Positions 52,346 to 63,181 of a DNA stretch of 64,000 nucleotides are shown piece by piece. Position 1 is the first letter of the stretch. Each line of letters starts with the position of its first letter. The translations under genes and the position numbers were made by a program. The DNA lies in assembly GCF_014171475.1 (NCBI RefSeq), contig NZ_CP048817.1, positions 4,363,501 through 4,427,500 on the forward strand, read 5' to 3'. The DNA comes from Sphingomonas sp. So64.6b. Lineage in GTDB: Bacteria > Pseudomonadota > Alphaproteobacteria > Sphingomonadales > Sphingomonadaceae. The notes below the pieces were generated by a model. It was not told the origin of the DNA. It ran no database searches and worked only from the letters and a program-made list of their open reading frames with translations.

Positions 52346-54262
52346 TCAGCGGGGCGACAAAAGCTTATCCAGGCCACCCTCTCCGGTGCCGATCTTTTCC
52401 AGGCGCGGATAACGCGGGCCACCATGATAGTCGATGGAAACCGTATCGAGCCGCTCGCCATTTTTGACCAGCAACCGGATCGAGTCCTTTGAGGTCTTTG
52501 CCGCAACGATCGCCGCCTTCAACACCGTATCGCTATAGGCGAGATCGTTGACCGCCATCACCTTGGTGCCGATGTCGAGTCCCGACTTGTAGGCCGGGCT
52601 GTCCCAGCCGACCGAGGTGATCTCGCCGTCCTTGTCGATCACCAGTCCCAGCGAATAGGTCAGGTCGGTCTTCTTGCCGGTCGTCTCGCTGTTCTTGAAC
52701 GCCGGCGTCGGCTCGTCGGTATAGATCAGCCGGTAGCCGTTGGCGACAAACCCGCCGAGCGGGGCAGGTGCGCCGGTTTCGTTGATCCGCGTGCCGAGAA
52801 AGCCGTTCCAGTCATAGGGCTGAATCGCGTTTAGCGTCGCAACCACATCGTCGAAAGTGTAGGTTACCTGACCCCAGTCGCCGTCGTTGATACCGAAAAA
52901 CGCTTTCGCGAAGTCGTCGATCGATTTGGTCCCGCCCGATTGCTTGCGCAGGATCGAATCGACCTCCATCCAGATCAGCAGGCCTTCATTGTAATAATCC
53001 TCGGAGCGCTGATAGCTGGTCCAGCCCTTGGGCTTGCGCTGCGACATCACGGGGTCGTTGGTGGTGTCGACCATCGGCCGCCAGTCGCGTGCCGGGCGAT
53101 TGTCCAGGCTGGCGAGGATCGAGGCGTACATGTCGAGCGTATCCTGTTTCGACACGATCCCCGATCGCGCCTGCAGCACATATCCCCAGAATTGCGTCTG
53201 ACCTTCATAGACCCACAACAAGCTGCCGCGCATCGGGGTACGGAAATCGGGCGTCCACAGATCGGCGCCGCGGCGGAACTTGCCATCCCAGCTATGCGTG
53301 AATTCATGCGGCAACAGGTTGCGCGATCCCGGGCCGTCTTTCCATTTGGTGAAATAACCGGGCTTCACACCGTTTTCGGATGAGCGGTGATGTTCAAGCC
53401 CGATGCCGCCCAGATCGTCGCTGATCGACAGCAGGAATTCATAATTGTCGTAATGCTGCGCGCCGAAATTCCTGACCGCCTGATCGACTAGCTTCTTGTG
53501 CACGTCGATCTGTTCGGGCGTGGCGACCAGTTCTTCGGGCGTGTCGGCGACGACGTTGAGATTGACGCGCGGCGACAGTTCCCAGCGTTTGAAATAGCGC
53601 CCGGCGAGCACCGGAGAATCGACCAGCACTTCGTAATTGGTCTTTTCATAAGCATAGGTCGATCCGACCAGCTTGGACGGCAGCGCCGATGCGGCGGTCC
53701 AGCCATCGGGATATCTTACGCTCGCCTTGATCGGAATCTGACGCGTGAAATAGCCCGCCGGATAAAGGCTCATCGAATTGAACTGCAGGCTGAGCATGCG
53801 CGGCGTCACCACGATACGGCCCTGGTCGGCCTTGGTTGCCGAGAGGAATTTCAGGTCGATATCGATATTCTTCGCGCCCTTCGGCACGTCGATATGGAAA
53901 GCGAATACGTCCACCGGATCGCGCTTCCACGGCACCGGCTTGCCATTGGCGCTGATCTTCAGGGCCGCGAGCTTCTCGATCTCGCCACGCGGACTGTGCG
54001 CGCCGGGTAGCCATTTCGGATAGAGCAGGACCATCGGCCCCGCTTCGCGCACCGGGATTGTTTCCTTGACCGTGAAGATGCCGCGCTTGGTGTCGGTCGC
54101 ATCGACGTCGAGCGTGATCGTGCCGGGATAGGCGATATCGCGTGCCGCCGGGATCGTGTCGACATAAGGCACCGGCTGCGGTTTCGAATTCTCGGCGAGT
54201 ACGGGCGTTCCCAGCAGCGCGGTGGACGCGAGCAGCGTGGCGGCAAACAACGGACGGATCAT
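52346..54262 (-). CDS. M61-family metallopeptidase with PDZ domain
   Basis: 638 residues. Signal peptide (LFAATLLASTALLGTPVLA). Zinc motif HEFTHSW at about 317-323, downstream Glu in VYEGQTQFWGYVL, and YNEGLLIWMEVD; a C-terminal PDZ (SLGLVIDKDGEITSVGWDSPAYKSGLDIGTKVMAVND). Glycyl-aminopeptidase family, exported. ATG 54262. Confidence 0.92.
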   Translation of the reverse strand: MIRPLFAATLLASTALLGTPVLAENSKPQPVPYVDTIPAARDIAYPGTITLDVDATDTKRGIFTVKETIPVREAGPMVLLYPKWLPGAHSPRGEIEKLAALKISANGKPVPWKRDPVDVFAFHIDVPKGAKNIDIDLKFLSATKADQGRIVVTPRMLSLQFNSMSLYPAGYFTRQIPIKASVRYPDGWTAASALPSKLVGSTYAYEKTNYEVLVDSPVLAGRYFKRWELSPRVNLNVVADTPEELVATPEQIDVHKKLVDQAVRNFGAQHYDNYEFLLSISDDLGGIGLEHHRSSENGVKPGYFTKWKDGPGSRNLLPHEFTHSWDGKFRRGADLWTPDFRTPMRGSLLWVYEGQTQFWGYVLQARSGIVSKQDTLDMYASILASLDNRPARDWRPMVDTTNDPVMSQRKPKGWTSYQRSEDYYNEGLLIWMEVDSILRKQSGGTKSIDDFAKAFFGINDGDWGQVTYTFDDVVATLNAIQPYDWNGFLGTRINETGAPAPLGGFVANGYRLIYTDEPTPAFKNSETTGKKTDLTYSLGLVIDKDGEITSVGWDSPAYKSGLDIGTKVMAVNDLAYSDTVLKAAIVAAKTSKDSIRLLVKNGERLDTVSIDYHGGPRYPRLEKIGTGEGGLDKLLSPR

Positions 54263-54388
54263 AGGGGACTGGCCTTTCGGCAAAGGGGGAGGATGTGCGT
54301 GGCTTAAGCCCGCAATACAGCGACCGTCCAGCCCCGCAGCCGCCCAAGCGCCGTTTGCGTCGGCCGTGCGAACGGCGCCGACTTTATC

Positions 54389-55036
54389 TCAGCCGCCCAA
54401 TACGTTGATGGTAAAGGCAAGCACGCCGATGTTGAAGATGAAAGCGGCGAGGCAATGGCCGACCACCACACGGCGGATACGTGGCGAGCTTATCTCCACA
54501 TCGGACGTCTGGAAGGTCATGCCGAGCGTGAAGCTGAAATAGACGAAATCCCAATAATCGGGCTCACCGGTGGCGGGGATATCGACTCCGCCGCTATCCT
54601 TGCCTTTGCCATTATCGACATAGAAGAGGTGCGCATAGTGCAGCGCGTAGACGGTATTGGAGAACAGCCAGGCGAGGATCAGCGTGACGACGATCATCGC
54701 CGCGCCGAAGCTGCTGCTTTTGCCGCCCAACATTTCGCTCACGACCGAGACGAGGATCACTGTCGTCACCGTCGCGGTGAGCGCGAGCAAGAGCGCGCGG
54801 TTTGCGTCATTGTCCCTGGCGTGCCGGCGCATGTCCTTCGCTTCGCTGCCGAGCAGCGGCGTGACCAGCGCAAGGAAGGCGGCAGCGGCAATGTCGAACG
54901 CCGCCATCGTGCCGAGGCCCTTGCCCAATGCGGGGATCGGGATCAGCACGATCAACCCCATTATGAAGACCAGCACAAATGTCAGAAAGCGCGGCGGCGC
55001 GATCTTGTTGCCGAGACCCAGGTTTTTCAGCGCCAT
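54389..55036 (-). CDS. DUF1345 membrane protein
   Basis: 215 residues, five to six hydrophobic helices, ending in WDFVYFSFTLGMTFQTSDVEISSPRIRRVVVGHCLAAFIFNIGVLAF, the conserved DUF1345 end. Function unknown. Divergent from hisS (49 bases). Confidence 0.85.
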   Translation of the reverse strand: MALKNLGLGNKIAPPRFLTFVLVFIMGLIVLIPIPALGKGLGTMAAFDIAAAAFLALVTPLLGSEAKDMRRHARDNDANRALLLALTATVTTVILVSVVSEMLGGKSSSFGAAMIVVTLILAWLFSNTVYALHYAHLFYVDNGKGKDSGGVDIPATGEPDYWDFVYFSFTLGMTFQTSDVEISSPRIRRVVVGHCLAAFIFNIGVLAFTINVLGG

Positions 55037-55085
55037 CTCGAAGGTCTAGCGCTCCTTCCCGCGCTCGCATAGAGAGCAGCCGCAC

Positions 55086-56356
55086 ATGGCACGCATCGAA
55101 ACCCCCAAACGCATTCGCGGCACGCAGGATATCTTTGGCGAGGAGCAGCGTCGTTTCGCGCGCGTTGTCGATGCATTCGAATATGTCCGCCGACTTTATT
55201 GTTTCCAGCGCGTCGAGGTGCCGATCTTCGAATCGACCGCGGTGTTCGCGCGCTCGCTCGGCGAGACGACCGATGTCGTGTCGAAGGAGATGTACAGTTT
55301 CGAGGATCGCGGCGGAGACTCGCTCACCTTACGGCCCGAATTCACCGCCGGCATCGCGCGCGCCTATCTGACCGAGGGCTGGCAGCAATATGCGCCGTTG
55401 AAGCTGGTCACGCATGGCCCGGTGTTCCGCTACGAACGTCCGCAAAAGGGCCGCTATCGCCAGTTCCACCAGATCGATGCCGAGATCATCGGCGCGCCTG
55501 AGGCGGCGGCGGATATCGAGCTGCTCGTCTTTGCCGACCAATTGCTGCGCGAGTTGAAGATCAGCGATGGCGTGACCTTGCAGCTCAACACGCTCGGCGA
55601 TGCCGAAACGCGCGACGCGTGGCGCGCCGCGCTGGTTACCCATTTTGAGCAGCACGAAGGCGATCTGTCGCAGGACAGCAAGGACCGGCTAACGCGTAAT
55701 CCGCTACGCATCCTCGACAGCAAGGATCCGAAGGACCGACCGATCGCCGACGCCGCGCCCGATATCGACTCTTACCTGACGTCCGAAGCGGGCGGGTTCT
55801 TCGAGAGCGTGGCCAAGGGCCTCGACGCCGCCGGCGTCGCCTGGACGCGCAATTCGCGGCTGGTGCGCGGGCTCGATTATTACCGGCATACCGCGTTCGA
55901 GTTCGTCACTGACCGGTTGGGTGCGCAGGGCACAGTGCTGGCCGGTGGACGCTATGACGGGCTGATCGGTTCGCTCGGCGGACCGGAGACGCCGGGGATC
56001 GGCTGGGCGGCCGGTATCGAGCGGCTGGCGATGTTGCTGGACGAGCCGGATGCCGAAAATTTCGAAGTTGCCGTTGTCCCTGATCGCGCCGAATTTGAAG
56101 AACGGGCGATTGGGATAGTGGCTCAGCTACGTAGGGCGGGTATTTCGTGCGATTTGGCCTTCCGGGGGAATGCCAAACGCCGCACCGAACTCGCGATCAA
56201 ACGCAATGCCGGAGCAATTTTGTTCTTGCGCGATGAGAACGAACCGAGCGGCGACTTGTATCTGAAGTACTTGGGCAACGACATTGAGGGCGTGCGAGAC
56301 ATCGCGGCAAGAGTACAAACGGCGTTGGGCGTTTCGAACCTTTATAGCGGTACCAG

Positions 56357-56360
<4 letters not shown>
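55086..56360 (+). CDS. hisS: Histidyl-tRNA synthetase
   Basis: 424 residues, class II synthetase. Motif 1 region near [11 protein letters not shown], motif 2 [18 protein letters not shown], His-specific [13 protein letters not shown] (LVRGLDYY), motif 3 [14 protein letters not shown], and a C-terminal anticodon domain. Overlaps prfA by four bases. Confidence 0.97.
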
Positions 56361-57422
<1,062 letters not shown>

Positions 57423-57433
<11 letters not shown>

Positions 57434-58361
57434 TTCCGATAGCCCTCTCCCCTCCGGGGAGAGGGCAGGCGAGCGCAGCGAAGTCGGGAGAGGGGAAGTG
57501 CGGGGCGGTCGCGAGACACACTGCCCCTCTCCCCGAGGGGGAGAGGGAGTAAGGGCGGCCCTCGGGACCGCAACCGCAGCCTTAGCCGGTACCTCGCAAA
57601 CCCCAAGGCTCGACGCAGAACTGTTGATGGCTCACGCGCTCGGCATCACGCGTGAGAAACTGCTCCTCAGCCATCTCGATAGCGACACGCCGGCAAGCTT
57701 CGCGCCGCTCGTTACCCGCCGCCTCGCGCATGAACCGATCGCCTATATCACCGGCACACGCGCCTTCTGGACGATCGAGTTGCTTGTCGGTCCCGGCGCG
57801 CTGGTGCCGCGCGCCGATAGCGAGACATTGATCGAGGCGGCGGTCGAGCATTTCGGCGATGATCTCGCGCCGCTGCGCATTCTCGATCTTGGCACTGGGC
57901 CGGGCACTTTGTTGCTCGCCGCGCTCGACCAATGGCCCGAGGCGCATGGGCTGGGTGTTGATGCCTCCGGTCAGGCGCTGGGTTACGCCCAGACAAATGC
58001 GGAAGCGCTCGGCGTGACGGATCGTGCGATATTCCGCGCCGGCAACTGGGCCGAAGGATTGAAGGGGGAGTTCGACCTGATCCTCGCCAATCCGCCCTAT
58101 ATCGCTACGGACGACGACCTTCCCGCCGAGGTGCGCGACCATGAACCGGCGGGCGCGCTGTTTGCCGGGCCGGACGGGCTTGACGATTATCGCGTCATCG
58201 CGCCGCAACTCCGGGCGCTGCTGGCGCCCGGTGGCGCTGCGATCCTGGAGATCGGCATGAGCCAGGCCGAGGCGGTCAGCGCGCTGCTTGAGGCGCAGGG
58301 CTTTGCCGTCGCGCTGCGCCACGATCTCGCCGGGCACCCGCGTGCGCTGGTCGCGACTTGA
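57423..58361 (+). CDS. prmC: Release-factor glutamine methyltransferase PrmC, N terminus built by a repeat
   Basis: 312 residues. SAM motif [16 protein letters not shown] and the catalytic NPPY at about 223-226; methylates the Gln of GGQ in RF1 encoded just upstream. ATG 57423 overlaps the prfA end. The first ~42 residues are unlike PrmC: a 105-bp palindrome-ended repeat (57443-57547) lies between the start codon and [14 protein letters not shown], which is where normal PrmC begins (V-x-x-A-L-x-x-A). A TTG or other internal start after the repeat is possible but none has a clear Shine-Dalgarno. Confidence 0.93.
57443..57547. repeat. 105-bp palindrome-ended repeat inside prmC
   Basis: Starts CCCTCTCCCC (57443-57452) and ends GGGGAGAGGG (57538-57547), a perfect terminal inverted repeat; CCCTCTCCCCG-AG-GGGGAGAGGG also forms a hairpin at its right end and CCCTCTCCCCTCC-GGGGAGAGGG at its left. 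The GGCGAGCGCAGCGAAG segment recalls the hrpB element. 105 = 35 codons, frame kept. Confidence 0.85.
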
Positions 58362-58618
58362 ACCGGTCATAATCAAGACACATATTTCCGCTTGGAGATT
58401 GACGCGCCAGCCGCTATTGAACGGGGAGGGGCACGCGCTTTCACCATAACTGGTTGAAAACGGGCTGTTGCCCATCTCCTTCGTCATCGCACCGCTGCAG
58501 TCCGGCGGTCGGGACAGGCTCGTTTCGCCGAAGGTCGGCGAGCACGGGCCAAGGAGCATTGCATCCACATTGTTGCGGAGCACGACCAGGTTGGTTTCGA
58601 AGGACAGGACAACAGCAC

Positions 58619-59695
58619 TTGATTAATAATAATCGTCAGGCCGGCCGCCGTCGCGGTCGTGGCGGGCAGCAACAGCGCCCGCAGGGTAATTCGGGCCGCC
58701 CGGATAACGGCAACCGTATCGACAACCGGGCGCGCGGCAACGCGAGCCAGCTGCTCGAGAAATACAAGACGCTGGCGCGCGACGCACAGATGCAGGGCGA
58801 CCGCGTCAACACCGAATATTATCTGCAGTTCGCGGACCATTATTTCCGTGTGCTCGCCGAAACGCGTTCGCGCTTCGAGGACAATCGCCGCCAGAATGGT
58901 GGCGCGGCGTTCGATGAGGACGAGCAGGAATATGACGATGACGGCGAGCCCGTCGCTCGCGTCGAGCAGCGTCCGCCGGAGCGCCAGAACCAGGGCTATG
59001 CCCAAGGTGGCGGCCAGAACGGCAACGGTCAATATGACGACGACCGCCGTCCGGCGCGGGGCAATGCCAATGGCAACAACGGCGATAACGACCGTGGTGA
59101 TCGGCCCGAGCGTGCCGACCGTTATGTCCGCGACGATCGCGGCGACAATAACGACCGTGCTGATCGTCAGAACGGCGATCGCCCGCAGCGTCAGGCCAAT
59201 GATCGGTACGAACGCAACGATCGCCCGAACAGTGATCGCTCCAATAACGATCGGCCCAATAACGATCGTCAGGGCAACGATCGTCAGAACAATGATCGCC
59301 TGGGCAATGACCGGGGCGGCAATGAGCGTGTAAATCGTCCGAGCTATGCACAGGACGACGAAGGCGCTGCTCCGGTTCGCCGCGAAGAGCGTGCGCCGCG
59401 TCTGGAGCGTGCTCCACGGCCGGAACGCGCACCTCGCCAGGACGCCGTGCCGCGTCAGGAAGAAATGGTCCAGCCCGAAGCGGCGCCGCAGCAGGAAGAG
59501 CCCAAGCGTCGCGGTCGTCCGCGGCGTGAGGTGCCGGCCGAGAGTCGAGCCGATGCGCCCGTTTTCGAGGCAGACCGTCTGCCGCCGTCGCTGGGTATCT
59601 CGGCGATCGTGCCCGATGCCGAGCCGGTGGCCGAGAAAAAGCCCCGCGCGCGCCGTGTACGGCCGGCAGCGGACGAATCGACCATCGCCGAGTGA
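58619..59695 (+). CDS. DUF4167 RNA-associated-type protein with low-complexity Asn/Asp/Arg repeats
   Basis: 358 residues. N-terminal INNNRQAGRRRGRGGQQQRPQG basic segment and ARGNASQLLEKYKTLARDAQMQGDRVNTEYYLQFADHYFRVL form the conserved DUF4167 part. The rest is low complexity: repeated N-D-R units (residues ~195-245) and Glu/Arg/Pro blocks. TTG at 58619 is the natural start (family members begin M-INN), AGGAC about ten bases upstream; the longer frame to 58454 is not conserved-like. 257 bases after prmC without a gene. Confidence 0.82.
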   Translation: MINNNRQAGRRRGRGGQQQRPQGNSGRPDNGNRIDNRARGNASQLLEKYKTLARDAQMQGDRVNTEYYLQFADHYFRVLAETRSRFEDNRRQNGGAAFDEDEQEYDDDGEPVARVEQRPPERQNQGYAQGGGQNGNGQYDDDRRPARGNANGNNGDNDRGDRPERADRYVRDDRGDNNDRADRQNGDRPQRQANDRYERNDRPNSDRSNNDRPNNDRQGNDRQNNDRLGNDRGGNERVNRPSYAQDDEGAAPVRREERAPRLERAPRPERAPRQDAVPRQEEMVQPEAAPQQEEPKRRGRPRREVPAESRADAPVFEADRLPPSLGISAIVPDAEPVAEKKPRARRVRPAADESTIAE

Positions 59696-59717
59696 TCGGC
59701 TGATCGATCGAAGCGGT

Positions 59718-59753
59718 AAAAGGCCGGCCCGGTAACCACCGGGCCGGCCTTTT
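59718..59753. terminator. Intrinsic terminator after the DUF4167 gene
   Basis: AAAAGGCCGGCCCGG, loop TAACCA, CCGGGCCGGCCTTTT; an 11-bp GC stem extended by A-T pairs. Ends transcription of the DUF4167 gene 23 bases past its stop. Confidence 0.9.
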
Positions 59754-59777
59754 CCGTTTCAGGTCACAGACTTGCCG

Positions 59778-59805
59778 TTGACCTGTCACGTTTGCCGTCT
59801 AGCAT
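59778..59805 (+). promoter_or_regulatory. Candidate promoter of the DUF4139 genes
   Basis: TTGACC (59778-59783), 16 bases, TAGCAT (59800-59805), 27 bases before the first DUF4139 start. Shares the 13-mer TGCCGTCTAGCAT with the acyl-CoA ligase promoter. Confidence 0.5.
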
Positions 59806-59831
59806 GACCGGAATAGGCTAGGGGGAGAGTG

Positions 59832-61223
59832 ATGATGCGGTACTGGATCGGCGCGGTCTTGGCCTTGATTCCATGCGTAGCCACGGCGCAGACGGCACCC
59901 AAAACCGCCCAGGGCGATGTCGCGTTGACGATCTATTCCAACGGCGTCGCGCTGATCCAGGACACGCGCCAGATCAATCTGCCGTCTGGCGTGTCGCGGC
60001 AGGATTTCGCCGATGTCTCGAGCAGCATCCGTCCCGCCACGGTGCGGCTCAGTGCGGAGGGCACGGAAATCGTCGAGCAGAATTACGATTATGACCTCCT
60101 CAGCCCCGAAGCACTGATGGACAAGGCGGTCGGCCAGACGGTCACGCTGCTGCGCACCAATCCGGCGACCGGCGTCGAGACGCGCGAAGCAGCCAGGGTG
60201 CTCGCGTCGAACGATGGCGTCGTGCTACAGATCGGCAATCGCATCGAGGTGCTGCGCGAAGACGGCCTGCCGGTTCGCGTGCTGTTCGATTCGCTCCCGC
60301 CCAACTTGCGCGCACGCCCGACCCTATCGGTGACGCTCGACACCAAGGCGGGCGGGGCGCGTCCGGTGACGCTCAGCTATCTGTCGGGCGGCTTTGGATG
60401 GAGCGCGGACTATGTCGCACTGTTCGACGAGGCGAAGCGCACGATCGACGTGCAGGGCTGGGTGACATTGCGCAACAATGACGACGTCACCTATTACAAT
60501 ACCGATACGGTGCTCGTCGCCGGCAACCCCGGCAAGGGCGGCAATGGCAATGGTGGCAACCCGGGCCTGGCGCCGGATAGTCAGGCCGGCACCGAAACGG
60601 CGGCGCGCGCAAAACTCGGCGATTATTATCTCTACCCGCTGAAGAATCGCACCACGATCGCCGCCAACCAGCAGAAGCAGGTCAGCTTTCTCAGCGTCTC
60701 GGCGGTCCCAGCGCGCAAGGCCTATGAATTCCGCAACGGCTGGCTTGGTGCCGCGAACGACCCGCGCAGTGCCGCTACCGTGCTCAACTTCTCGAGTTCG
60801 GCCAAGGGCGGTCTTGGCGACGCGCTCCCGGCCGGCACGGTGCGCGTCTATGTTCGCGACGCGAAGGGTCAGCCGCAGTTCATCGGCGAGAATGCGATCG
60901 GGCATACGCCGATGGGATCGAGCCTTGCGCTGAAGACGGGCGAGGCGTTCGACGTCAAGGTGAAGCCGGTGGTGACATTGCGCGAACGCGCCGGCAAGGC
61001 GCGCTGGAAGACCGGCATGACTTATACCCTGACCAATGCCCGTCCCGAGCCGGTGACTGTCGACCTGATCCAAGCCGGGCTCGGCAGTGGCTGGGAAGAT
61101 ACCAAGATTTCCGGGGAAAGTCAGCCGAGCGAGCGCCGCTCCGCGGACGAGGCGGTGTGGCAGGTCGTCGTCCCAGGCAATGGCGAGGCGACGCTGACCG
61201 CCACGTTCGACACACGCTACTGA
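59832..61223 (+). CDS. DUF4139 family exported protein
   Basis: 463 residues. Signal peptide (GAVLALIPCVATAQ). Mucoidy-inhibitor/DUF4139-like all-beta region: GVALIQDTRQINLPSG, VTLSYLSGGFGWSADYVALF, QKQVSFLSVSAVPARKAYEF, LKTGEAFDVKVKPVVTLRER. Two conserved segments recur in the paralogue that follows 13 bases later. ATG 59832 or 59835; GGGGGAGAG just upstream. Function unknown; surface or periplasm. Confidence 0.85.
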   Translation: MMRYWIGAVLALIPCVATAQTAPKTAQGDVALTIYSNGVALIQDTRQINLPSGVSRQDFADVSSSIRPATVRLSAEGTEIVEQNYDYDLLSPEALMDKAVGQTVTLLRTNPATGVETREAARVLASNDGVVLQIGNRIEVLREDGLPVRVLFDSLPPNLRARPTLSVTLDTKAGGARPVTLSYLSGGFGWSADYVALFDEAKRTIDVQGWVTLRNNDDVTYYNTDTVLVAGNPGKGGNGNGGNPGLAPDSQAGTETAARAKLGDYYLYPLKNRTTIAANQQKQVSFLSVSAVPARKAYEFRNGWLGAANDPRSAATVLNFSSSAKGGLGDALPAGTVRVYVRDAKGQPQFIGENAIGHTPMGSSLALKTGEAFDVKVKPVVTLRERAGKARWKTGMTYTLTNARPEPVTVDLIQAGLGSGWEDTKISGESQPSERRSADEAVWQVVVPGNGEATLTATFDTRY

Positions 61224-61236
61224 TCCGGTGCCGGTG

Positions 61237-62796
61237 ATGCGTGCTGCGGGATTCCGATCGACGGGCGGTCTGGGCCGGGCACTCGCGCGCTGGGTAGTCG
61301 CGCTGTGGGCAACGATCGCGCCGGCCGGCGCGCAGGAAATCGTCACGTCCCCCGCCCCCGAAAGCGTATCGGTCACGCTCTATCGCGCGCCAAATCGCGC
61401 TGCCGATGACGCGATCGACAAGAATGATCCCGAAGGTTTTGCGCTGATCACCGAAACCCGCACGATCCTACTCCCGGCAGGTCGCGCGACGATCCGCTTC
61501 GAAGGCGTGGCGGGCAATATCTTTGCCGAAACCGCGATCGTGTCGGGCCTGCCGCAGGACGTCGCCGAAAAGAATCTCGACGCCGACCTGCTCAGCCCGC
61601 GCAGCTTGTACGACCGTGCGCTCGGCCGACGGGTGATGATCCGTCGCACCGATCCGGCCACCGGCAGGGTGCGTGAGGAACAAGCGACGATCCGTTCGGG
61701 CGCTGGCGGCGCGGCGGTTCTGCAGCTTGCCAACGGCATCGATGCGCTCGGGTGCAGCGGCTTGCCCGAGGCGCTGGTCTATGACGGCGTGCCCGATGGC
61801 CTGTCGGCCAAACCGACACTGTCGGTCCTGACCGACAGTGCGACCGCGCGGACGGTGACGCTGACGCTATCCTATCTTGCCGGCGGGTTCGACTGGCAGG
61901 CCGACTATGTCGTGCAGATGCGGCCCGATGGGCGCGGCGCCGATCTGTTCGCCTGGGTGACGCTGGCATCGAGCGATGTGACGAGTTTCGTGAATGCCGG
62001 CACGCAGGTGATCGCAGGCAAGCCCAATCGCGAATCGGATTGGAGCGACTTCGGCAATGTTCGTGGCGGTCGTCTCGATCTCAAATGCTGGCCGCTCCCG
62101 CGCCGCGAAGTTTCTGGGGGGGGCGTGCCACCACTGCCTCCTCCCCCGCCGCCGCCGCCCATGGCTATGATGGCGCCGGAAATGGCGCAGGATATCGTCG
62201 TGACCGGTGCAGTCAGGACGGTCCAGGAAGAACTCGGCGATTTCAAACTCTACCGGATTGCCGACCCGGTCACCATTGCGTCCAGAGCGCAGAAGCAGGT
62301 GGCCTTTCTGTCGAAACAGGCGGTGCCGCTGGCCGCGATCTATGTCAGCGACATCTGGGAGGACAATGGCGGTAACCCGGTGCTGACCCTGCGCGCAAAG
62401 AATCGTGCCGCCGAGGGACTCGGCGTGCCGCTCCCCGCCGGCCAGGTCGCGGTGTTCGAGAATGCCGGAAGCCGCCCGATCCTGATCGGCGAGAGTTCGA
62501 CCGATGATAAGGCGGCCGGCGAGGATGTCGAATTCAAGCTCGACGAGACCGTCGGGGTCGCCGCCGATATCGACACGATCAAGGAGAACGATCGTACCGC
62601 AACGTACGCGTTGAGTGTCACCAACGCCAATCCCTGGCCGGTCGCTTATGAGGCAAAGATCGGCGCGCCCGGCGGCGCCAGGGTCGATGGTGTCGGAGCA
62701 AAACTCGGCAAGCGCGACGGCAAGACGATCTGGACGAAGACGATCCCGGCCAATGGCGCGGCCAGGCTGACCTATCGGATCAAGCAAGCCAGATAG
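61237..62796 (+). CDS. DUF4139 paralogue with polyproline and TonB-box-like motif
   Basis: 519 residues. Signal peptide (LARWVVALWATIAPAGAQ). Same fold as its neighbour (LSYLAGGFDWQADYVVQM, QKQVAFLSKQAVPLAAIYV), but with an insertion: a run of eight Pro (about residues 300-307), a Met/Ala spacer and AQDIVVTG (about 318-325), the form of a sphingomonad TonB box. ATG 61237 is preferred over GTG 61228 for the tidier signal peptide; neither has a strong Shine-Dalgarno. Likely co-transcribed with the first DUF4139 gene. Confidence 0.83.
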   Translation: MRAAGFRSTGGLGRALARWVVALWATIAPAGAQEIVTSPAPESVSVTLYRAPNRAADDAIDKNDPEGFALITETRTILLPAGRATIRFEGVAGNIFAETAIVSGLPQDVAEKNLDADLLSPRSLYDRALGRRVMIRRTDPATGRVREEQATIRSGAGGAAVLQLANGIDALGCSGLPEALVYDGVPDGLSAKPTLSVLTDSATARTVTLTLSYLAGGFDWQADYVVQMRPDGRGADLFAWVTLASSDVTSFVNAGTQVIAGKPNRESDWSDFGNVRGGRLDLKCWPLPRREVSGGGVPPLPPPPPPPPMAMMAPEMAQDIVVTGAVRTVQEELGDFKLYRIADPVTIASRAQKQVAFLSKQAVPLAAIYVSDIWEDNGGNPVLTLRAKNRAAEGLGVPLPAGQVAVFENAGSRPILIGESSTDDKAAGEDVEFKLDETVGVAADIDTIKENDRTATYALSVTNANPWPVAYEAKIGAPGGARVDGVGAKLGKRDGKTIWTKTIPANGAARLTYRIKQAR

Positions 62797-62818
62797 GGCG
62801 GCCACCCCGATCGGGCGG

Positions 62819-63094
62819 TCAATCGATATCGTCGACCGACTCGTCATGCCCACTGCCCGAACTGAGAAACGCCAGGCCCATCAGCGCGGCGGCAAGCATC
62901 ACCGATCCGCCGACCCCGCCAATCGTCGCGAGGATCGCGATCCAGCCGAGCGGACCATAGAAATGCTCCAGCCCTACGATCGCGATCGCAATGACCAGCG
63001 CCGTTGCCAGGCCCATCCACAACAGGCTGCGACGGAACCGCGCCCATGCGAAAGCGGCATATTCGGGATCGTCGAGGCCATTGGGCTTGGTCAT
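62819..63094 (-). CDS. Small two-helix membrane protein
   Basis: 91 residues: charged N terminus, helices ~26-43 and ~47-78 (WIAILATIGGVGGSVMLAAALMGLAFL), acidic tail (GHDESVDDID). Divergent from the CBS gene. No family recognised; function unknown. Confidence 0.7.
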   Translation of the reverse strand: MTKPNGLDDPEYAAFAWARFRRSLLWMGLATALVIAIAIVGLEHFYGPLGWIAILATIGGVGGSVMLAAALMGLAFLSSGSGHDESVDDID

Positions 63095-63181
63095 GCTTGC
63101 GCTTTGCCTCGCAAAGGTGGAATCCTCAACCACCTCGGAAGACTCGGGACAGACGGGCGGCGGGCAAAGAGGAGACGGAAC

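Noticed and set aside
58362-58618. Coding extension of the DUF4167 gene up to 58454
   Set aside because: The extra residues are unlike the family, whose members begin with M-INN; the TTG at 58619 fits better.
59080-59330. Regular N-D-R coding repeats as a CRISPR-like or satellite array
   Set aside because: Units are short, coding and degenerate; no spacers or cas genes.
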